Shown here one piece after another: positions 8,975 through 19,629 of a stretch of DNA of 64,000 nt. Position 1 is the first letter of the stretch. Each line of letters opens with the position of its first letter. Under the pieces are notes generated by a model, which was not told the DNA's origin, did not search any database, and was given only the letters and a program-made list of their open reading frames with translations. The stretch is taken from contig NZ_WTYL01000003.1 of the NCBI RefSeq assembly GCF_009828115.1, forward strand, positions 258,501 through 322,500. The letters run 5' to 3'. The DNA is from Allopontixanthobacter sediminis. Lineage in GTDB: Bacteria; Pseudomonadota; Alphaproteobacteria; Sphingomonadales; Sphingomonadaceae. The translations under genes were made by a program, and so were the position numbers.

Positions 8975-10440
8975 TCGCGCCGCAAAGCCGGATGAGCGCC
9001 CTGCGCCATTGGCCGGTGACAACCCGCGACCGGTTGCCGATGGCGCTGTGGGATGCTCAGTCTCTCGTCGCTGCGATGGGCGGCACGGCAAGCGGCAGTT
9101 TTCAGGTTTCCGGCGTTGAAATCGATTCCCGCGACATTCGTAGCGGTGACCTGTTCTTCGCCCTGAGCGGGGAAAGTACGGACGGACACAAATTTCTCGA
9201 CAAGGCATTTGCGAACGGCGCCGCGGCAGCGGTGGTCGACCGGCCGATCGACTTTCCGCACATCCTCGTCGCCGATACGAACCGCGCACTCGAAGCACTC
9301 GGCCAGGCGGCGGCGGTACGCTGTTCCGCCGTGCGGATCGGGGTTACCGGATCGGTCGGGAAGACCGGGGTGAAGGAGGCAATATTCGCGGCGCTCGACC
9401 GGACCTGCCGCGGGCAGGCGCACCGCTCGGTTCGCAGTTACAACAACCATGTCGGCGTCCCGCTCAGCCTCAGCCGGATGCCGGCCCGCAGTGAATTCGG
9501 CGTGTTCGAGATGGGCATGAACCATGCAGGCGAGATCGCTCATTTGACGGGCCAAGTGCGCCCGAATATCGCGCTGATCACGACAATCGCACCGGCCCAT
9601 ATCGAAAACCTCGGCAGCCTGGAGGCCATCGTGGATGCCAAGGCGGAGGTATTCGCCGGAATCGAGCAGGGCGGCACCGCGGTAATCCCAGCCGACACTC
9701 CGTATTTCGAGCGACTGCGCGATCACGCAATTCGCGCCGGGGCCAAGGTCATTTCTTTCGGCACTGCCGCCCACGCCGATGTCCGGCTGCTCGATGCGAT
9801 CCCGTCCGCTAATGGCGGTTCGCTGGTCACTGCCGATCTCGGAACCACGCGGATGTGTTATTCCGTGGCCGAACCGGGCGAGCACTGGATCGCCAACTCG
9901 CTGGCGGTAATGGCCGCAGTCCGCGCGGCTGGCGGGGATCTGGGCGCGGCCGGCCTGGCGCTGGCGGAAATGGGCGGGCTGAAAGGCCGGGGGGCGCGTC
10001 ACCAGATCAAGGCACCGGGCGGCAAGGCGCTGCTCATCGACGAAAGTTACAACGCCAATCCCGCATCAATGCGGGCGACCCTGCGCGCGCTCGGACAAAC
10101 CCCTGCCACCCGGCGGGTCGCCGTGCTTGGATCGATGAAGGAACTGGGCGATTTCGCACCGAAATTCCATGAACAGCTGGCTGAACCCTTGGCCGGAGCC
10201 GATGTCGATTTCGCGATCCTCGTCGGCGAGGAAATGCGGGCGCTTGCGCTTCACTTGGGGAAAGGCGGCGGTCACGCGCTTGGCAAGGGGCTGTCCTTCG
10301 CGCATTGCGATGGTCCTGCCGAAGCGATTGCAGCGCTGGAAGAGTTCGGGATCACCGCCGGTGACGCCATTCTCGTCAAGGGTTCCAATTCAATTGGTCT
10401 CGGCAGGCTCGTAACCCGTTTCACTAACCGGGAAAGCTGA
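8971..10440 (+). CDS. murF: UDP-MurNAc-tripeptide-D-Ala-D-Ala ligase MurF
   Basis: Last cytoplasmic Mur ligase, adding D-Ala-D-Ala to the tripeptide. 489 residues; ATP loop GSVGKT at 127-132; family segments MGMNHAGEI and DESYNANPASM are present. The start at 8971 overlaps the murE stop by 4 bp and has GGGGAA 7 bases upstream. A downstream ATG at 9040 would give the N-terminus more typical of the family (MALWDAQSL), so about 23 extra residues are possible but uncertain. The stop codon abuts the mraY start codon with no gap. Its D-Ala-D-Ala substrate is made by the Ddl encoded in the same cluster. Confidence 0.95.
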   Translation: MIAPQSRMSALRHWPVTTRDRLPMALWDAQSLVAAMGGTASGSFQVSGVEIDSRDIRSGDLFFALSGESTDGHKFLDKAFANGAAAAVVDRPIDFPHILVADTNRALEALGQAAAVRCSAVRIGVTGSVGKTGVKEAIFAALDRTCRGQAHRSVRSYNNHVGVPLSLSRMPARSEFGVFEMGMNHAGEIAHLTGQVRPNIALITTIAPAHIENLGSLEAIVDAKAEVFAGIEQGGTAVIPADTPYFERLRDHAIRAGAKVISFGTAAHADVRLLDAIPSANGGSLVTADLGTTRMCYSVAEPGEHWIANSLAVMAAVRAAGGDLGAAGLALAEMGGLKGRGARHQIKAPGGKALLIDESYNANPASMRATLRALGQTPATRRVAVLGSMKELGDFAPKFHEQLAEPLAGADVDFAILVGEEMRALALHLGKGGGHALGKGLSFAHCDGPAEAIAALEEFGITAGDAILVKGSNSIGLGRLVTRFTNRES

Positions 10441-11511
10441 ATGCTCTACCTGATCGCCGAATGGATGGGGTTCGAAGGGATAGCAAACCTGGTCCGCTAT
10501 CAGACCTTCCGTGCCGGCGCGACGCTAATGACCGCGCTGGTCATTGGACTAATTATCGGACCACGGATGATTTCCATGCTTCGCGTCCGGCAGGGCAAGG
10601 GGCAGCCGATCCGTGCCGACGGGCCGCAGACGCACCAGATAAAGGTCGGTACGCCGACAATGGGCGGCCTGATGATCCTGATTGCGGTGCTGCTCGCCAT
10701 GTTGCTGTGGATGGATTTGACCAATCCGTTTGTCTGGGCCTGCATGGCGGTGACCGCCGGTTTCGGGATTGTCGGTTTCCTCGATGATTACGATAAGGTC
10801 ACCAAAAACAGCCACAAGGGCGTTTCTGGCCGGGTACGCTTGCTGATGGAATTCGGCGTGGCGGGTGTGGCCTCGTGGCTGATCGTCAGCCAGATCAACA
10901 CCGATCTGTATGTGCCGTTCTTCTCCGATCGGGTGATCCCGCTGGGGCCGTTCTATTATATCTTCGCCGCCACCGTGATGGTCGGGTTCGGCAATGCCGT
11001 GAACCTGACCGACGGGCTGGACGGGCTGGCAACGATGCCGGTGATCATCGCGTCGGGAACCTTCGCGATCATCGCCTATCTGGTGGGGCGAGCGGATTAT
11101 TCGGCCTATCTCGGCATTCCCCATGTGCCAGGGGCCGGGGAGATGGCGATTTTCTGTGCGGCGATCATGGGGGCGGGTCTTGCCTTCCTGTGGTTCAACG
11201 CGCCGCCAGCAGCGGTGTTCATGGGGGATACCGGCAGCCTGGCGCTGGGCGGTGCCCTCGGCGCCATTGCCGTCGCCACCCACCACGAGATCGTGCTGCT
11301 GATTGTCGGCGGGTTGTTCGTCGTCGAAGTGGCGTCAGTGATCATTCAGGTATTCTGGTTCAAACGCACCGGCAAACGCATCTTCCGCATGGCTCCGATC
11401 CATCACCATTTCGAACAATTGGGATGGAAGGAATCGACCGTGGTGATCCGGTTCTGGATCATATCGATCGTGCTTTCCTTGATGGGGCTGGCGACGCTGA
11501 AACTCAGATGA
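10441..11511 (+). CDS. mraY: Phospho-MurNAc-pentapeptide transferase MraY
   Basis: Polytopic inner-membrane enzyme that makes lipid I from UDP-MurNAc-pentapeptide and undecaprenyl phosphate. 356 residues with about ten hydrophobic segments. Catalytic landmarks are FLDDYDKV (the Asp-Asp pair), [13 protein letters not shown] (about residues 185-197), [11 protein letters not shown] and the cytoplasmic histidine loop MAPIHHHFE. It starts immediately after the murF stop and ends 7 bp before murD. All key residues are present. Confidence 0.97.
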   Translation: MLYLIAEWMGFEGIANLVRYQTFRAGATLMTALVIGLIIGPRMISMLRVRQGKGQPIRADGPQTHQIKVGTPTMGGLMILIAVLLAMLLWMDLTNPFVWACMAVTAGFGIVGFLDDYDKVTKNSHKGVSGRVRLLMEFGVAGVASWLIVSQINTDLYVPFFSDRVIPLGPFYYIFAATVMVGFGNAVNLTDGLDGLATMPVIIASGTFAIIAYLVGRADYSAYLGIPHVPGAGEMAIFCAAIMGAGLAFLWFNAPPAAVFMGDTGSLALGGALGAIAVATHHEIVLLIVGGLFVVEVASVIIQVFWFKRTGKRIFRMAPIHHHFEQLGWKESTVVIRFWIISIVLSLMGLATLKLR

Positions 11512-11518
11512 CCGCTTC

Positions 11519-12856
11519 ATGATCACCTCCTCGGCCTTTTCCGGAAAAAATTACGCTGTTCTGGGGTTGGCCCGGTCGGGGCTGGCTGCCGCGGAAGCCC
11601 TGCTGGCGAGTGGCGCGAATGTAACCGCATGGGACCGGCAGGATGTTGCGCGGGACCGGTTGGCAGGGCGCGCCATACTGGCCGACCCGCTGGAGATCGA
11701 CCTCACCGGATTTGACGGACTGGTGGTCTCGCCCGGCGTCCCGATCAATTCCCATCCGATTACCGCCCGGGCTGCCCGTTTCGGGGTTCCGCTGATCGGC
11801 GATGTTGAATTGTTCGCGCTCGCCCGCAGCGAATTGCCGCCGCATAAGGTCGTCGGGATCACCGGAACCAACGGAAAATCGACGACTACCGCGTTGGTCC
11901 ATCATATCCTCGAAACTGCCGGGCTGCCGGCGCGGATGGCAGGCAACATCGGCCTGCCGATCATGGGCCGCGATCCGCTAGAGCCCAATGATGCGGGACC
12001 GGGCGTCTATGTGCTCGAATTATCGAGCTACCAGATCGACCTGACCCGATCGCTGGCGTGCGAGGCGGCGGCGCTGCTCAACATCACGCCCGATCATCTC
12101 GACCGGTATGAGAGCTTCGACCATTACGCGTTTTCCAAGAGCCGCCTGTTCGCGATGCAGGGCAGTGAACAGTTTGCCGTGTTCGGCGTGGACGATGCGC
12201 CGACTCGCGCGGTAATGGCAGCGGAACGGGCACGGCGGCCCCAAGGCTGCGCTATCGCGATCGACCCTGATGCGATCGCTTCGATGCAGGGCGACTGGCC
12301 TTCGTTGCAGGGTCCGCACAATCTCGAAAATGCTGCTGCTGCCGTCGCTATTGCAGCGCGATTGGGCGTGGGTGCGGACATCTGGCGCAAGGCGCTAACA
12401 AGCTTCACCGGCTTGCCGCACCGGATGGAGCGGGTGGGCGAATTCGGCGGTGTCTTGTTCATCAACGACAGCAAGGCCACGAACCAGGCCTCTACCGCCC
12501 CGGCTCTCGCCGCGTTTGCTCCCGATCCGGACCCGCGTATCCACTGGATTGTCGGCGGACTGGCAAAGGAAGATGGTCTCGGCGATTGCGCCCAGCACCT
12601 GGGTAATGTCGCTGCCGCCTACACAATTGGCGAGGCCGGACCGCGTTTCGCCGAGTTGCTGGAGCCCGCCGTTCGGGTCGAGCGGTGCGAACTCCTATGT
12701 GAAGCGGTCCAGCGAGCGATGGCGGCTGCGAAGCCCGGCGATGTCGTGCTGCTGTCACCGGCCTGCGCGAGTTTCGACCAGTTCCTGGATTACGAGAAGC
12801 GCGGCGAGCATTTCCGCAGCATGGTGCTTGCCCTGACCGGCGGCGGTGAGGCGTGA
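11519..12856 (+). CDS. murD: UDP-MurNAc-L-alanine-D-glutamate ligase MurD
   Basis: Adds D-glutamate to UDP-MurNAc-L-Ala. 445 residues. The N-terminal UDP-binding Rossmann domain opens with VLGLARSGLAAAEALLASG. The ATP loop GTNGKS is at 116-121, followed by the ligase motif AGNIGLPI. FINDSKATNQAST marks the substrate domain and LLSPACASFDQF the C-terminal domain. The start is the ATG at 11519, 7 bp after mraY; the end overlaps the GTG of ftsW by 4 bp. Confidence 0.96.
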   Translation: MITSSAFSGKNYAVLGLARSGLAAAEALLASGANVTAWDRQDVARDRLAGRAILADPLEIDLTGFDGLVVSPGVPINSHPITARAARFGVPLIGDVELFALARSELPPHKVVGITGTNGKSTTTALVHHILETAGLPARMAGNIGLPIMGRDPLEPNDAGPGVYVLELSSYQIDLTRSLACEAAALLNITPDHLDRYESFDHYAFSKSRLFAMQGSEQFAVFGVDDAPTRAVMAAERARRPQGCAIAIDPDAIASMQGDWPSLQGPHNLENAAAAVAIAARLGVGADIWRKALTSFTGLPHRMERVGEFGGVLFINDSKATNQASTAPALAAFAPDPDPRIHWIVGGLAKEDGLGDCAQHLGNVAAAYTIGEAGPRFAELLEPAVRVERCELLCEAVQRAMAAAKPGDVVLLSPACASFDQFLDYEKRGEHFRSMVLALTGGGEA

Positions 12857-14133
12857 ATTCATCCCGTCCCTATATTCCGCAAGCCGGGAAACGGACCGTC
12901 GAGCGGCCCCAATCGCCTGACCAGTTCCGCAAATCCAAGCGCGCGGAATTGCGGATCTGGTGGCGCGAGATCGACCGGGTCCTGCTCAGTCTGATCCTGG
13001 CGCTGATGGTTATCGGTACGGCTGCGGTCGCCGCGGCGTCGCCCGCCAGCGCGTCCCGGCTTTCGACGACCGATGTGACGCTGCCAGACCTATATTTCTT
13101 TAGCGCGCATATCCGCTGGCAACTCCTCGGACTGGTCACTCTCGTCGGGGTGTCGATGCTGGCGCGGGAAAATGCCCGGCGTTTGGGCGTGATGCTGGCC
13201 GGTGCGATGGTGCTGCTGCTGTTCCTCGTCCCGATTGTCGGCAACGAGGTCAACGGCGCGCGGCGCTGGATCAACCTGGGCATGAGTTTCCAGCCGTCCG
13301 AATTTCTCAAGCCCGGCTTCGCCATCGCCCTCGCCTGGATATGGTCGTGGCGGCTGCGCGACCCGGGCATGCCGGTAATGTGGATTGCCACCGGGTTCAT
13401 GGTGCTGGTTGCCGCGTTACTTATGCTGCAACCGAATTTCGGCGACACCATCCTGTTCTGCGGTGTCTGGTTCGTGCTGCTGGTGCTATCAGGTGTTTCG
13501 GTGCAGCGGATTGGCGCCGTGTTCGCAGGCGGCATGGCCTTGGTCGTCGCGACATACTTCCTGTACGATAACGCGCGCCACCGGATCGACGCCTTTTTTG
13601 GCGGCGGCACGGCTTTCGACCAGGTCGACCTCGGGCAGAGAACATTGCTGGCGGGCGGCTGGACCGGCACCGGGTTCTGGCTCGGCCTGCGGAAGATGAA
13701 GCTGCCCGAAGCGCATACCGACTACATCTTCTCCGTCATCGGCGAGGAATTCGGGCTGATCGCATGCGCGATCATCGTGATCCTGTATCTGGCGATCATG
13801 GTGCGTGTACTCGTCCGGCTGGTTAACGAGGAGGACCTGTTCACCGTAATGGCGGCGGCAGGCCTCGCCACCCAGATCGGCGGGCAGGCTTTCATCAATA
13901 TTCTGGTCAACCTGCAGCTTTTCCCCTCAAAAGGCATGACATTGCCGCTGGTCTCCTATGGCGGATCGTCCACGATCGCTGTATGCCTCGGGGCCGGCTT
14001 GCTATTGGCGATTACGCGCCGCAATCCGTTCCTTTCGCGGGAAACACCGGGTTTGCGGCAGCTTCTGTCGGAAGCCAAAGCAGATATTGCGGGGCGTTCG
14101 GCAGGCGGCTCCGGTCAAGGAGATCGCGCATGA
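12853..14133 (+). CDS. ftsW: Septal peptidoglycan polymerase FtsW (SEDS)
   Basis: SEDS-family lipid II glycosyltransferase partner of FtsI. 426 residues with ten predicted hydrophobic segments after a basic cytoplasmic N-terminus of about 45 residues. Family landmarks are GARRWINLG, FQPSEFLK, the signature HTDYIFSVIGEEFGL and LPLVSYGGSS. The GTG start at 12853 overlaps the murD stop (GTGA). The end overlaps the ATG of murG by 4 bp. Placement between murD and murG is the classical order. Confidence 0.96.
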   Translation: MNSSRPYIPQAGKRTVERPQSPDQFRKSKRAELRIWWREIDRVLLSLILALMVIGTAAVAAASPASASRLSTTDVTLPDLYFFSAHIRWQLLGLVTLVGVSMLARENARRLGVMLAGAMVLLLFLVPIVGNEVNGARRWINLGMSFQPSEFLKPGFAIALAWIWSWRLRDPGMPVMWIATGFMVLVAALLMLQPNFGDTILFCGVWFVLLVLSGVSVQRIGAVFAGGMALVVATYFLYDNARHRIDAFFGGGTAFDQVDLGQRTLLAGGWTGTGFWLGLRKMKLPEAHTDYIFSVIGEEFGLIACAIIVILYLAIMVRVLVRLVNEEDLFTVMAAAGLATQIGGQAFINILVNLQLFPSKGMTLPLVSYGGSSTIAVCLGAGLLLAITRRNPFLSRETPGLRQLLSEAKADIAGRSAGGSGQGDRA

Positions 14134-15326
14134 GCGATGCGAACCGCCATTACGTACTCGCCGCGGGCGGGACGGGCGGACATCTTATCCCGGCATTCGC
14201 TCTTGCGAGCGAGCTTGAGCGGCGCGGTCATCACGTGGCGTTAATCACCGACGCGCGCGGCGCGGAAATACCGGGCAAACCGGATTTCCTGCCAGCCCAC
14301 GTCCTGCCAGCGGGCCGGTTCGGCAAGAACCCGCTCAGCTGGTTCAAGGGCGTCCGCGCCGTGTTGGAGGGCCGCAGCATGGCGCTGCGCCTATTCGAAA
14401 CGTTCGAGCCCAGCGCCGTCATCGGCTTTGGCGGTTACCCGGCGCTGCCCGCCCTGCTGGCGGCGACATCGGCGAATATACCAAGCATCGTCCACGAACA
14501 GAACGCCGTGCTCGGCCGGGTGAACCGGTTGCTCGCGGGCCGGGTTCAGGCGATCGCCACCGCCTATCCCGATGTGAAGCGGCTGAAGCCAAAGCACGCT
14601 GGCAAGGTCCATCTGGTCGGCAATCCGGTGCGCGGCAGCGTTCTGGCGCTGCGTGACGAACCCTTTCCGGCTTTCAGTGAAGACGGTCTGCTGCGGGTGC
14701 TGGTGACCGGCGGAAGCCAAGGTGCGCGCATCCTGTCCGAAGTGGTTCCGGACGGGCTCGCCATGCTGCCACCTGCTTTGCGGTCGCGCTTGCAAGTCAC
14801 GCAGCAGTGCCGCCCGGAAGATATCGACGCCGTACGGGAGCGTTATCGCAGTCACGACATTCCCGCCGAACTCGGCACCTATTTCGAAAATATGGAAAGC
14901 CGGCTCGCCGATGCGCATCTGTTCATTGGCCGCGCCGGGGCATCGACCATTGCCGAATTGACCGCGGTGGGCCGTCCGGCAATCCTAATCCCGCTGCCGA
15001 TCGCGACGGACGATCACCAGAATTTCAACACCCGCGAAATGGTCAAGGCAGGCGGCGCGCGCGCGATCCGGCAGGGCGATTTTACTCCGGGCCAAGTGGC
15101 CAAGCAAATCCAGGCGATGGCGCAGCGGCCCGAAACCCTCGCCACCGCAGCCCATGCGGCGTGGAATTGCGGACGCCCCAAGGCCGCGTCAGACCTGGCC
15201 GATTTGGTGGAAAGTTTCGGCGGCAGCGAGTTGATGGATGTGATCCGGGTCGGCGGTAACAACGCCCGCGCCGCATCGCAGGGCGAACGTGTAGCGCAAG
15301 GCTCCGCGCGGGATGAAGCCGCGTGA
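14130..15326 (+). CDS. murG: Lipid II synthase MurG
   Basis: Peripheral membrane glycosyltransferase (GT28) that transfers GlcNAc from UDP-GlcNAc to lipid I. 398 residues. The N-terminal glycine loop is [19 protein letters not shown] and [12 protein letters not shown] follow. The C-terminal UDP-GlcNAc site has VTGGSQGAR and [11 protein letters not shown]. The ATG at 14130 overlaps the ftsW stop and has a strong AAGGAG upstream; the open frame extends to 13983 only inside ftsW. The C-terminal tail beyond about residue 360 ([15 protein letters not shown]) is longer than in E. coli MurG. Confidence 0.96.
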   Translation: MSDANRHYVLAAGGTGGHLIPAFALASELERRGHHVALITDARGAEIPGKPDFLPAHVLPAGRFGKNPLSWFKGVRAVLEGRSMALRLFETFEPSAVIGFGGYPALPALLAATSANIPSIVHEQNAVLGRVNRLLAGRVQAIATAYPDVKRLKPKHAGKVHLVGNPVRGSVLALRDEPFPAFSEDGLLRVLVTGGSQGARILSEVVPDGLAMLPPALRSRLQVTQQCRPEDIDAVRERYRSHDIPAELGTYFENMESRLADAHLFIGRAGASTIAELTAVGRPAILIPLPIATDDHQNFNTREMVKAGGARAIRQGDFTPGQVAKQIQAMAQRPETLATAAHAAWNCGRPKAASDLADLVESFGGSELMDVIRVGGNNARAASQGERVAQGSARDEAA

Positions 15327-16768
15327 GGGGCGTCGGGATCGAGATCGGGACGATCCATTTCGTCGGCATCGGCGGTATCGGGATGTCCGGCATTGCCGAA
15401 GTGATGCACAATCTCGGCTACAAGGTGCAGGGCAGCGATATTGCCGAAGGACCGAGTGTCGAGCGCCTCCGTTCGCGCGGCATCGCGATATCGATCGGCC
15501 ATGCCGCGGAAAATCTGGGTGATGCCGCGGTGGTGGTCACTTCCACCGCAGTAAGGCGCACCAACCCCGAAGTCGCCGCCGCGCTGGAAGGCCGTATTCC
15601 CGTGGTCCGCCGCGCGGAAATGCTAGCCGAATTGATGCGGCTGAAAAGCACCGTCGCGGTTGCTGGGACGCATGGCAAGACCACCACCACGTCGATGATC
15701 GCGGCGTTGCTCGACGCGGGCGGGATCGATCCGACCGTGATCAACGGCGGGATCATCAATCAATACGGGTCCAACGCCCGCATGGGTGATAGCGACTGGA
15801 TGGTAGTCGAAGCGGACGAAAGCGACGGCAGCTTCCTCCGACTCGACGGAACCATCGCGGTGGTTACCAATATCGACCCCGAACATCTCGACCATTATGG
15901 CAGTTTCGAAACGGTGAAGGATGCCTTCGTCGAATTTATCGAGAACGTGCCGTTCTACGGTGTGGCAGTGTTGTGCATCGACCATCCCGAAGTGCAGACC
16001 GTGATAGCGAAGGTCCGCGACCGCCGCGTCTTGACCTATGGGTTCTCCGCGCAGGCCGATCTTCGCGGCGAGAATGTGCGGTCCGAAGAAGGCGGCAACA
16101 CTTTCGATGTGGTCTTGCGCGAACGCGACGGATCGACGCGCCGAATCGAGAATATCCACTTGCCGATGCCCGGCCGGCACAATGTCCAGAACGCGCTGGC
16201 GGCGGTGGCGGTCGCGCTCGAAATGGGCTGTCCGGCCGAAGTCATCTGTAACGGTTTTGCCGCGTTCGACGGGGTCAAGCGGCGCTTTACCAAGGTAGGC
16301 GAAGTGGCGCTTGAAAGGGGCAAGGCGGTCATCATTGACGACTATGCGCATCACCCGGTGGAAATTACCGCAGTACTGTCGGCGGCGCGGGAGACGACCA
16401 GTTCTTCCAAGGGCGCAGGGCGCGTGATCGCGGTTGCACAGCCGCACCGTTACACAAGGCTTCGCGATTTGCTGGGCGATTTCCAGACCGCGTTCAACGA
16501 CGCCGACGTGGTGTTCGTCGCGCCGGTTTACGCTGCTGGAGAAGATCCGATCGAAGGCGCGGATGCCGCAGCGCTGGTGTCAGGCCTTAAAGAACGCGGG
16601 CATCGCTCCGCCTCTACCATTTCGGGGCCGGAAGAACTTGCCGGCGAACTCGCCGGAATGCTCCAGCCGGGCGACATGGTGGTGTGCCTCGGTGCGGGCG
16701 ACATAACCCGGTGGGCCGCGGGGCTTGGCGAAGCGGTACAGGCGCGGATGATGGCGGCGGCGGAATGA
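15323..16768 (+). CDS. murC: UDP-MurNAc-L-alanine ligase MurC
   Basis: First Mur ligase, adding L-Ala to UDP-MurNAc. 481 residues. The N-terminal dinucleotide-like loop is [14 protein letters not shown], the ATP loop GTHGKTT lies at 115-121, then [12 protein letters not shown] and the substrate-binding [10 protein letters not shown]. The start is a GTG at 15323 that overlaps the murG stop (GTGA). The end overlaps the murB ATG by 4 bp. No domain is missing. Confidence 0.96.
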   Translation: MRGVGIEIGTIHFVGIGGIGMSGIAEVMHNLGYKVQGSDIAEGPSVERLRSRGIAISIGHAAENLGDAAVVVTSTAVRRTNPEVAAALEGRIPVVRRAEMLAELMRLKSTVAVAGTHGKTTTTSMIAALLDAGGIDPTVINGGIINQYGSNARMGDSDWMVVEADESDGSFLRLDGTIAVVTNIDPEHLDHYGSFETVKDAFVEFIENVPFYGVAVLCIDHPEVQTVIAKVRDRRVLTYGFSAQADLRGENVRSEEGGNTFDVVLRERDGSTRRIENIHLPMPGRHNVQNALAAVAVALEMGCPAEVICNGFAAFDGVKRRFTKVGEVALERGKAVIIDDYAHHPVEITAVLSAARETTSSSKGAGRVIAVAQPHRYTRLRDLLGDFQTAFNDADVVFVAPVYAAGEDPIEGADAAALVSGLKERGHRSASTISGPEELAGELAGMLQPGDMVVCLGAGDITRWAAGLGEAVQARMMAAAE

Positions 16769-17742
16769 CCATGCCGCATCAACCGGACGACTGGAATATG
16801 CTCGACGATGGCTCCGCACCGAACTGCGAAGTCGAAGGCGCCGCGGCTTCTCCAGTGCCGATCCAGGGAATTCGCGGGCGACTGACCTCACAGGCGCCGC
16901 TGGCAAAGCTCGTATGGTTCAAGGCGGGCGGACCAGCGGACTGGCTGTTCGAACCCGCCGACGCGGCGGACTTGCGCGAATTTCTCGAACGGCTTGACGG
17001 GGAACTGCCAGTCATGGCGCTCGGCCTTGGTTCCAACCTGATTATCAGGGACGGCGGTATTCCAGGCGTAGTGATCCGTCTCGGCAAGGCTTTCGCCGGC
17101 GTAACCGACCTCGGTGATCATGTCCTCGAATGCGGCGGCGGGGCGAGCGGCATCCTGGTGTCGTCCTCGGCGCGCGATGCCGGTATTGCCGGGCTCGAGT
17201 TCCTCCGCGGTATTCCCGGCACGGTCGGCGGGTTCGTGCGTATGAACGGCGGCGCATACGGGCGCGAAGTCGCGGACGTACTGATCGATTGCGACGTGGT
17301 CATGCCGAACGGATCTTGCATCCGGTTGCCGGTGACCGATCTCGACTACCGCTACCGCCATTCGGCCTTGCCCGACGGCGCGGTGGTGGTGTCGGCCCGG
17401 TTCCAGGGCGAAGCCGGAGACCCGGCGGTGATCGGCGCGGAAATGGACCGGATCGCGCAGGCCCGCGAAGATTCGCAGCCGCTGCGCAGCAAGACCGGCG
17501 GTTCCACCTTCAAGAACCCCGAAGGTCGCAAGGCCTGGGCTCTCGTAGACGAGGCTGGCTGCAGGGGGCTTACGCTAGGTGGGGCCCAAGTGAGCGAGAA
17601 GCACACCAATTTCCTGATCAATACCGGCGATGCGACCAGCGCCGATATCGAAGGCTTGGGCGAACTGGTTCGAGACCGGGTCCGTGCGCATTCGGGCGTT
17701 GCGCTGGAATGGGAAATCAAGCGGGTGGGCCGGCCGACATGA
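16765..17742 (+). CDS. murB: UDP-N-acetylenolpyruvoylglucosamine reductase MurB
   Basis: FAD-dependent NADPH reductase that makes UDP-MurNAc. 325 residues. The FAD-binding segment [12 protein letters not shown] is followed by [21 protein letters not shown]. The catalytic serine is Ser247 in [10 protein letters not shown], so this is the type II-like short form lacking the E. coli tyrosine loop; [19 protein letters not shown] closes the active site. The ATG at 16765 overlaps murC (ATGA); a second ATG lies at 16771. The first about 40 residues are poorly conserved and acidic. The end overlaps ddl by 4 bp. Confidence 0.95.
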   Translation: MTMPHQPDDWNMLDDGSAPNCEVEGAAASPVPIQGIRGRLTSQAPLAKLVWFKAGGPADWLFEPADAADLREFLERLDGELPVMALGLGSNLIIRDGGIPGVVIRLGKAFAGVTDLGDHVLECGGGASGILVSSSARDAGIAGLEFLRGIPGTVGGFVRMNGGAYGREVADVLIDCDVVMPNGSCIRLPVTDLDYRYRHSALPDGAVVVSARFQGEAGDPAVIGAEMDRIAQAREDSQPLRSKTGGSTFKNPEGRKAWALVDEAGCRGLTLGGAQVSEKHTNFLINTGDATSADIEGLGELVRDRVRAHSGVALEWEIKRVGRPT

Positions 17743-18737
17743 CTTTGCAGAAACTCCACATTGCAGTCCTGATGGGCGGCTGGGCCAACGAACGCTCCGT
17801 CTCGTTGATGTCCGGCAAGGGCGTTGCCGACGCGCTGGAATCGCGAGGCCACCGCGTCACCAGGATCGACATGGACAGGCGAGTTGCCGCGCGCATCGCG
17901 GAGGCTGCGCCCGACGTGGTGTTCAACGCGCTCCACGGCGTACCGGGTGAAGACGGGACGGTGCAGGGCATGCTCGACCTGATGGGCATTCCCTATACCC
18001 ATTCCGGCCTCGCAACCTCGGTCATCGCGATCGACAAGGAATTGACCAAGCTGGCGCTGGTGCCCCGCGGCATCCCGATGCCGGGCGGCCGGATTGTCGC
18101 GAGCGAAGAACTCTACCGGGCCGATCCGCTGGCGCGGCCATATGTGCTTAAGCCGGTGAACGAGGGTTCGTCGGTCGGCGTCGCCATCGTCACGGACGAA
18201 AGCAATTACGGCAACCCGATCCGCCAGGATTCTGCTGGACCATGGCAGGATTTCGAGCACTTGCTCGCCGAACCATTCATTAGGGGGCTGGAACTCACCA
18301 CCGCAGTGATCGACAGCGCGGACGGACCGCGGGCCCTGGGCGTTACCGAACTGAAACCGAAATCGGGCTTCTACGATTTCGACGCGAAATACACCGAGGG
18401 TATGACCGATCATATCTGCCCGGCCGACATTCCCGAGAACATCGCCCAATTGTGCTGCAAATATGCGGTCGAGGCGCACCGCGTTCTCGGGTGCCGCGGC
18501 ACTAGCCGGACCGATTTCCGGTGGGATGATGAACGCGGCGAGGCCGGGCTGTTCGTGCTCGAAACCAACACCCAACCCGGCATGACCCCGCTTAGCCTGG
18601 TGCCTGAACAGGCGCGCCATTGCGGAATGGATTACGCCGACTTGGTCGAAGCCATAGTGGCGGAGGCGCTGCGCACCTATGATGTGTTGAACCAGCGCGC
18701 AGCAGCTCGCGGCGGGGGCGGCGATGGCGACGATTAA
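17739..18737 (+). CDS. ddl: D-alanine-D-alanine ligase
   Basis: ATP-grasp enzyme making the D-Ala-D-Ala dipeptide used by MurF. 332 residues. The N-terminal serine/glycine loop reads VLMGGWANERSVSLMSG, then FNALHGVPGEDGTVQG, the ATP-grasp lysine region PYVLKPVNEGSSVGV, CRGTSRTDFR and the metal/phosphate motif LETNTQPGMTP. The ATG at 17739 overlaps murB (ATGA). The end overlaps ftsQ by 14 bp, the longest overlap inside the cluster. Confidence 0.96.
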   Translation: MTLQKLHIAVLMGGWANERSVSLMSGKGVADALESRGHRVTRIDMDRRVAARIAEAAPDVVFNALHGVPGEDGTVQGMLDLMGIPYTHSGLATSVIAIDKELTKLALVPRGIPMPGGRIVASEELYRADPLARPYVLKPVNEGSSVGVAIVTDESNYGNPIRQDSAGPWQDFEHLLAEPFIRGLELTTAVIDSADGPRALGVTELKPKSGFYDFDAKYTEGMTDHICPADIPENIAQLCCKYAVEAHRVLGCRGTSRTDFRWDDERGEAGLFVLETNTQPGMTPLSLVPEQARHCGMDYADLVEAIVAEALRTYDVLNQRAAARGGGGDGDD

Positions 18738-19629
18738 GCGCGGCGGCAAGGGCGTGCGCCGATCGGCCGCGTCAACCCAGCGGGCCAACAGCGCACGCCG
18801 GGCGAAGGCCAAGACCAGTTCATTCATGGACGCGGTAATATCGATCCTGCCGTTCACCGAGGAGCAGCTTCACCGCGTTTTCCTGGCGGTCATCCTTGGC
18901 GGCGCGGCGGCGCTGGCGTGGTTCATCGCCAGCCTGGCGGGAGTGCCGGCGATGGCGCAGCAGCAGATTGCCGGGCTCGCAGCCGATGCCGGCTTCGTGG
19001 TTCGCCGGGTCACTGTGACCGGTGTCGAGCGGATGAACGACGCCCGGGTCTATAACAGCGTGCTACGAAAGCAGGACCAGCCCATGCCGCTGGTTGACCT
19101 CCAGGAAGTCCGCAGCGATTTGCTCCAGCTCAGCTGGGTAAAGGATGCGCGCGTTGCGCGGCAACTGCCCGACACGCTCCTGATCGACATCGTCGAACGC
19201 AAACCCCACGCCGTACTGGCGAAGCCCGACCGGCTGGTGTTGATCGATGCGACGGGGGCCGAACTGGAGCCGGTATCGAAAGCAAATGCCAAGGGTATGC
19301 TGGTCGTTTCGGGGCCGGGCGCAAAGTTGCAGGTCGAAGAACTCGGAAAGCTGTTGGACGCCGCGCCCGCCCTGAAGCCACGCGTCACCGCCGCCGAATG
19401 GGTTGGTAACCGGCGCTGGGACCTGACCTTCGATACGCGCCAAGTGCTTGCGCTACCCGAGGGAGGCACCGAATCCGCCGCGGCGCTGATCTCCTTTGCC
19501 AAGCTTGACGGGGGTAGCCGGATGCTGGGCGGCAAGGTGGCGACGTTCGATATGCGCGCGCCCGGACGGATTTACATGCGCGTTCCGGGCCGGGCGCAGG
19601 AAGAACTCAAGATGAGTGGGGGCAGTTGA
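18724..19629 (+). CDS. ftsQ: Cell division protein FtsQ
   Basis: Bitopic divisome scaffold protein, 301 residues. A highly basic cytoplasmic N-terminus of about 45 residues precedes one transmembrane helix (about 55-75, FLAVILGGAAALAWFIASLAG). The periplasmic POTRA domain begins VVRRVTVTGVERM, and the FtsQ/DivIB domain follows, including LPDTLLIDIVERKPHA. The gene overlaps ddl by 14 bp, and its TGA shares a base with the ATG of ftsA. In other bacteria FtsQ recruits FtsL/FtsB, consistent with the FtsL-like gene at 5.2 kb. Confidence 0.94.
   Translation: MATIKRGGKGVRRSAASTQRANSARRAKAKTSSFMDAVISILPFTEEQLHRVFLAVILGGAAALAWFIASLAGVPAMAQQQIAGLAADAGFVVRRVTVTGVERMNDARVYNSVLRKQDQPMPLVDLQEVRSDLLQLSWVKDARVARQLPDTLLIDIVERKPHAVLAKPDRLVLIDATGAELEPVSKANAKGMLVVSGPGAKLQVEELGKLLDAAPALKPRVTAAEWVGNRRWDLTFDTRQVLALPEGGTESAAALISFAKLDGGSRMLGGKVATFDMRAPGRIYMRVPGRAQEELKMSGGS

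Noticed and set aside
13983-14129. Longer murG start inside ftsW
   Set aside because: The added residues translate ftsW out of frame; the ATG at 14130 has a strong ribosome-binding site and overlaps the ftsW stop in the usual way.
17352-18857. About 500-codon open frame antisense to ddl and murB
   Set aside because: Antisense of intact, well-conserved genes; composition is repetitive and shows no family.
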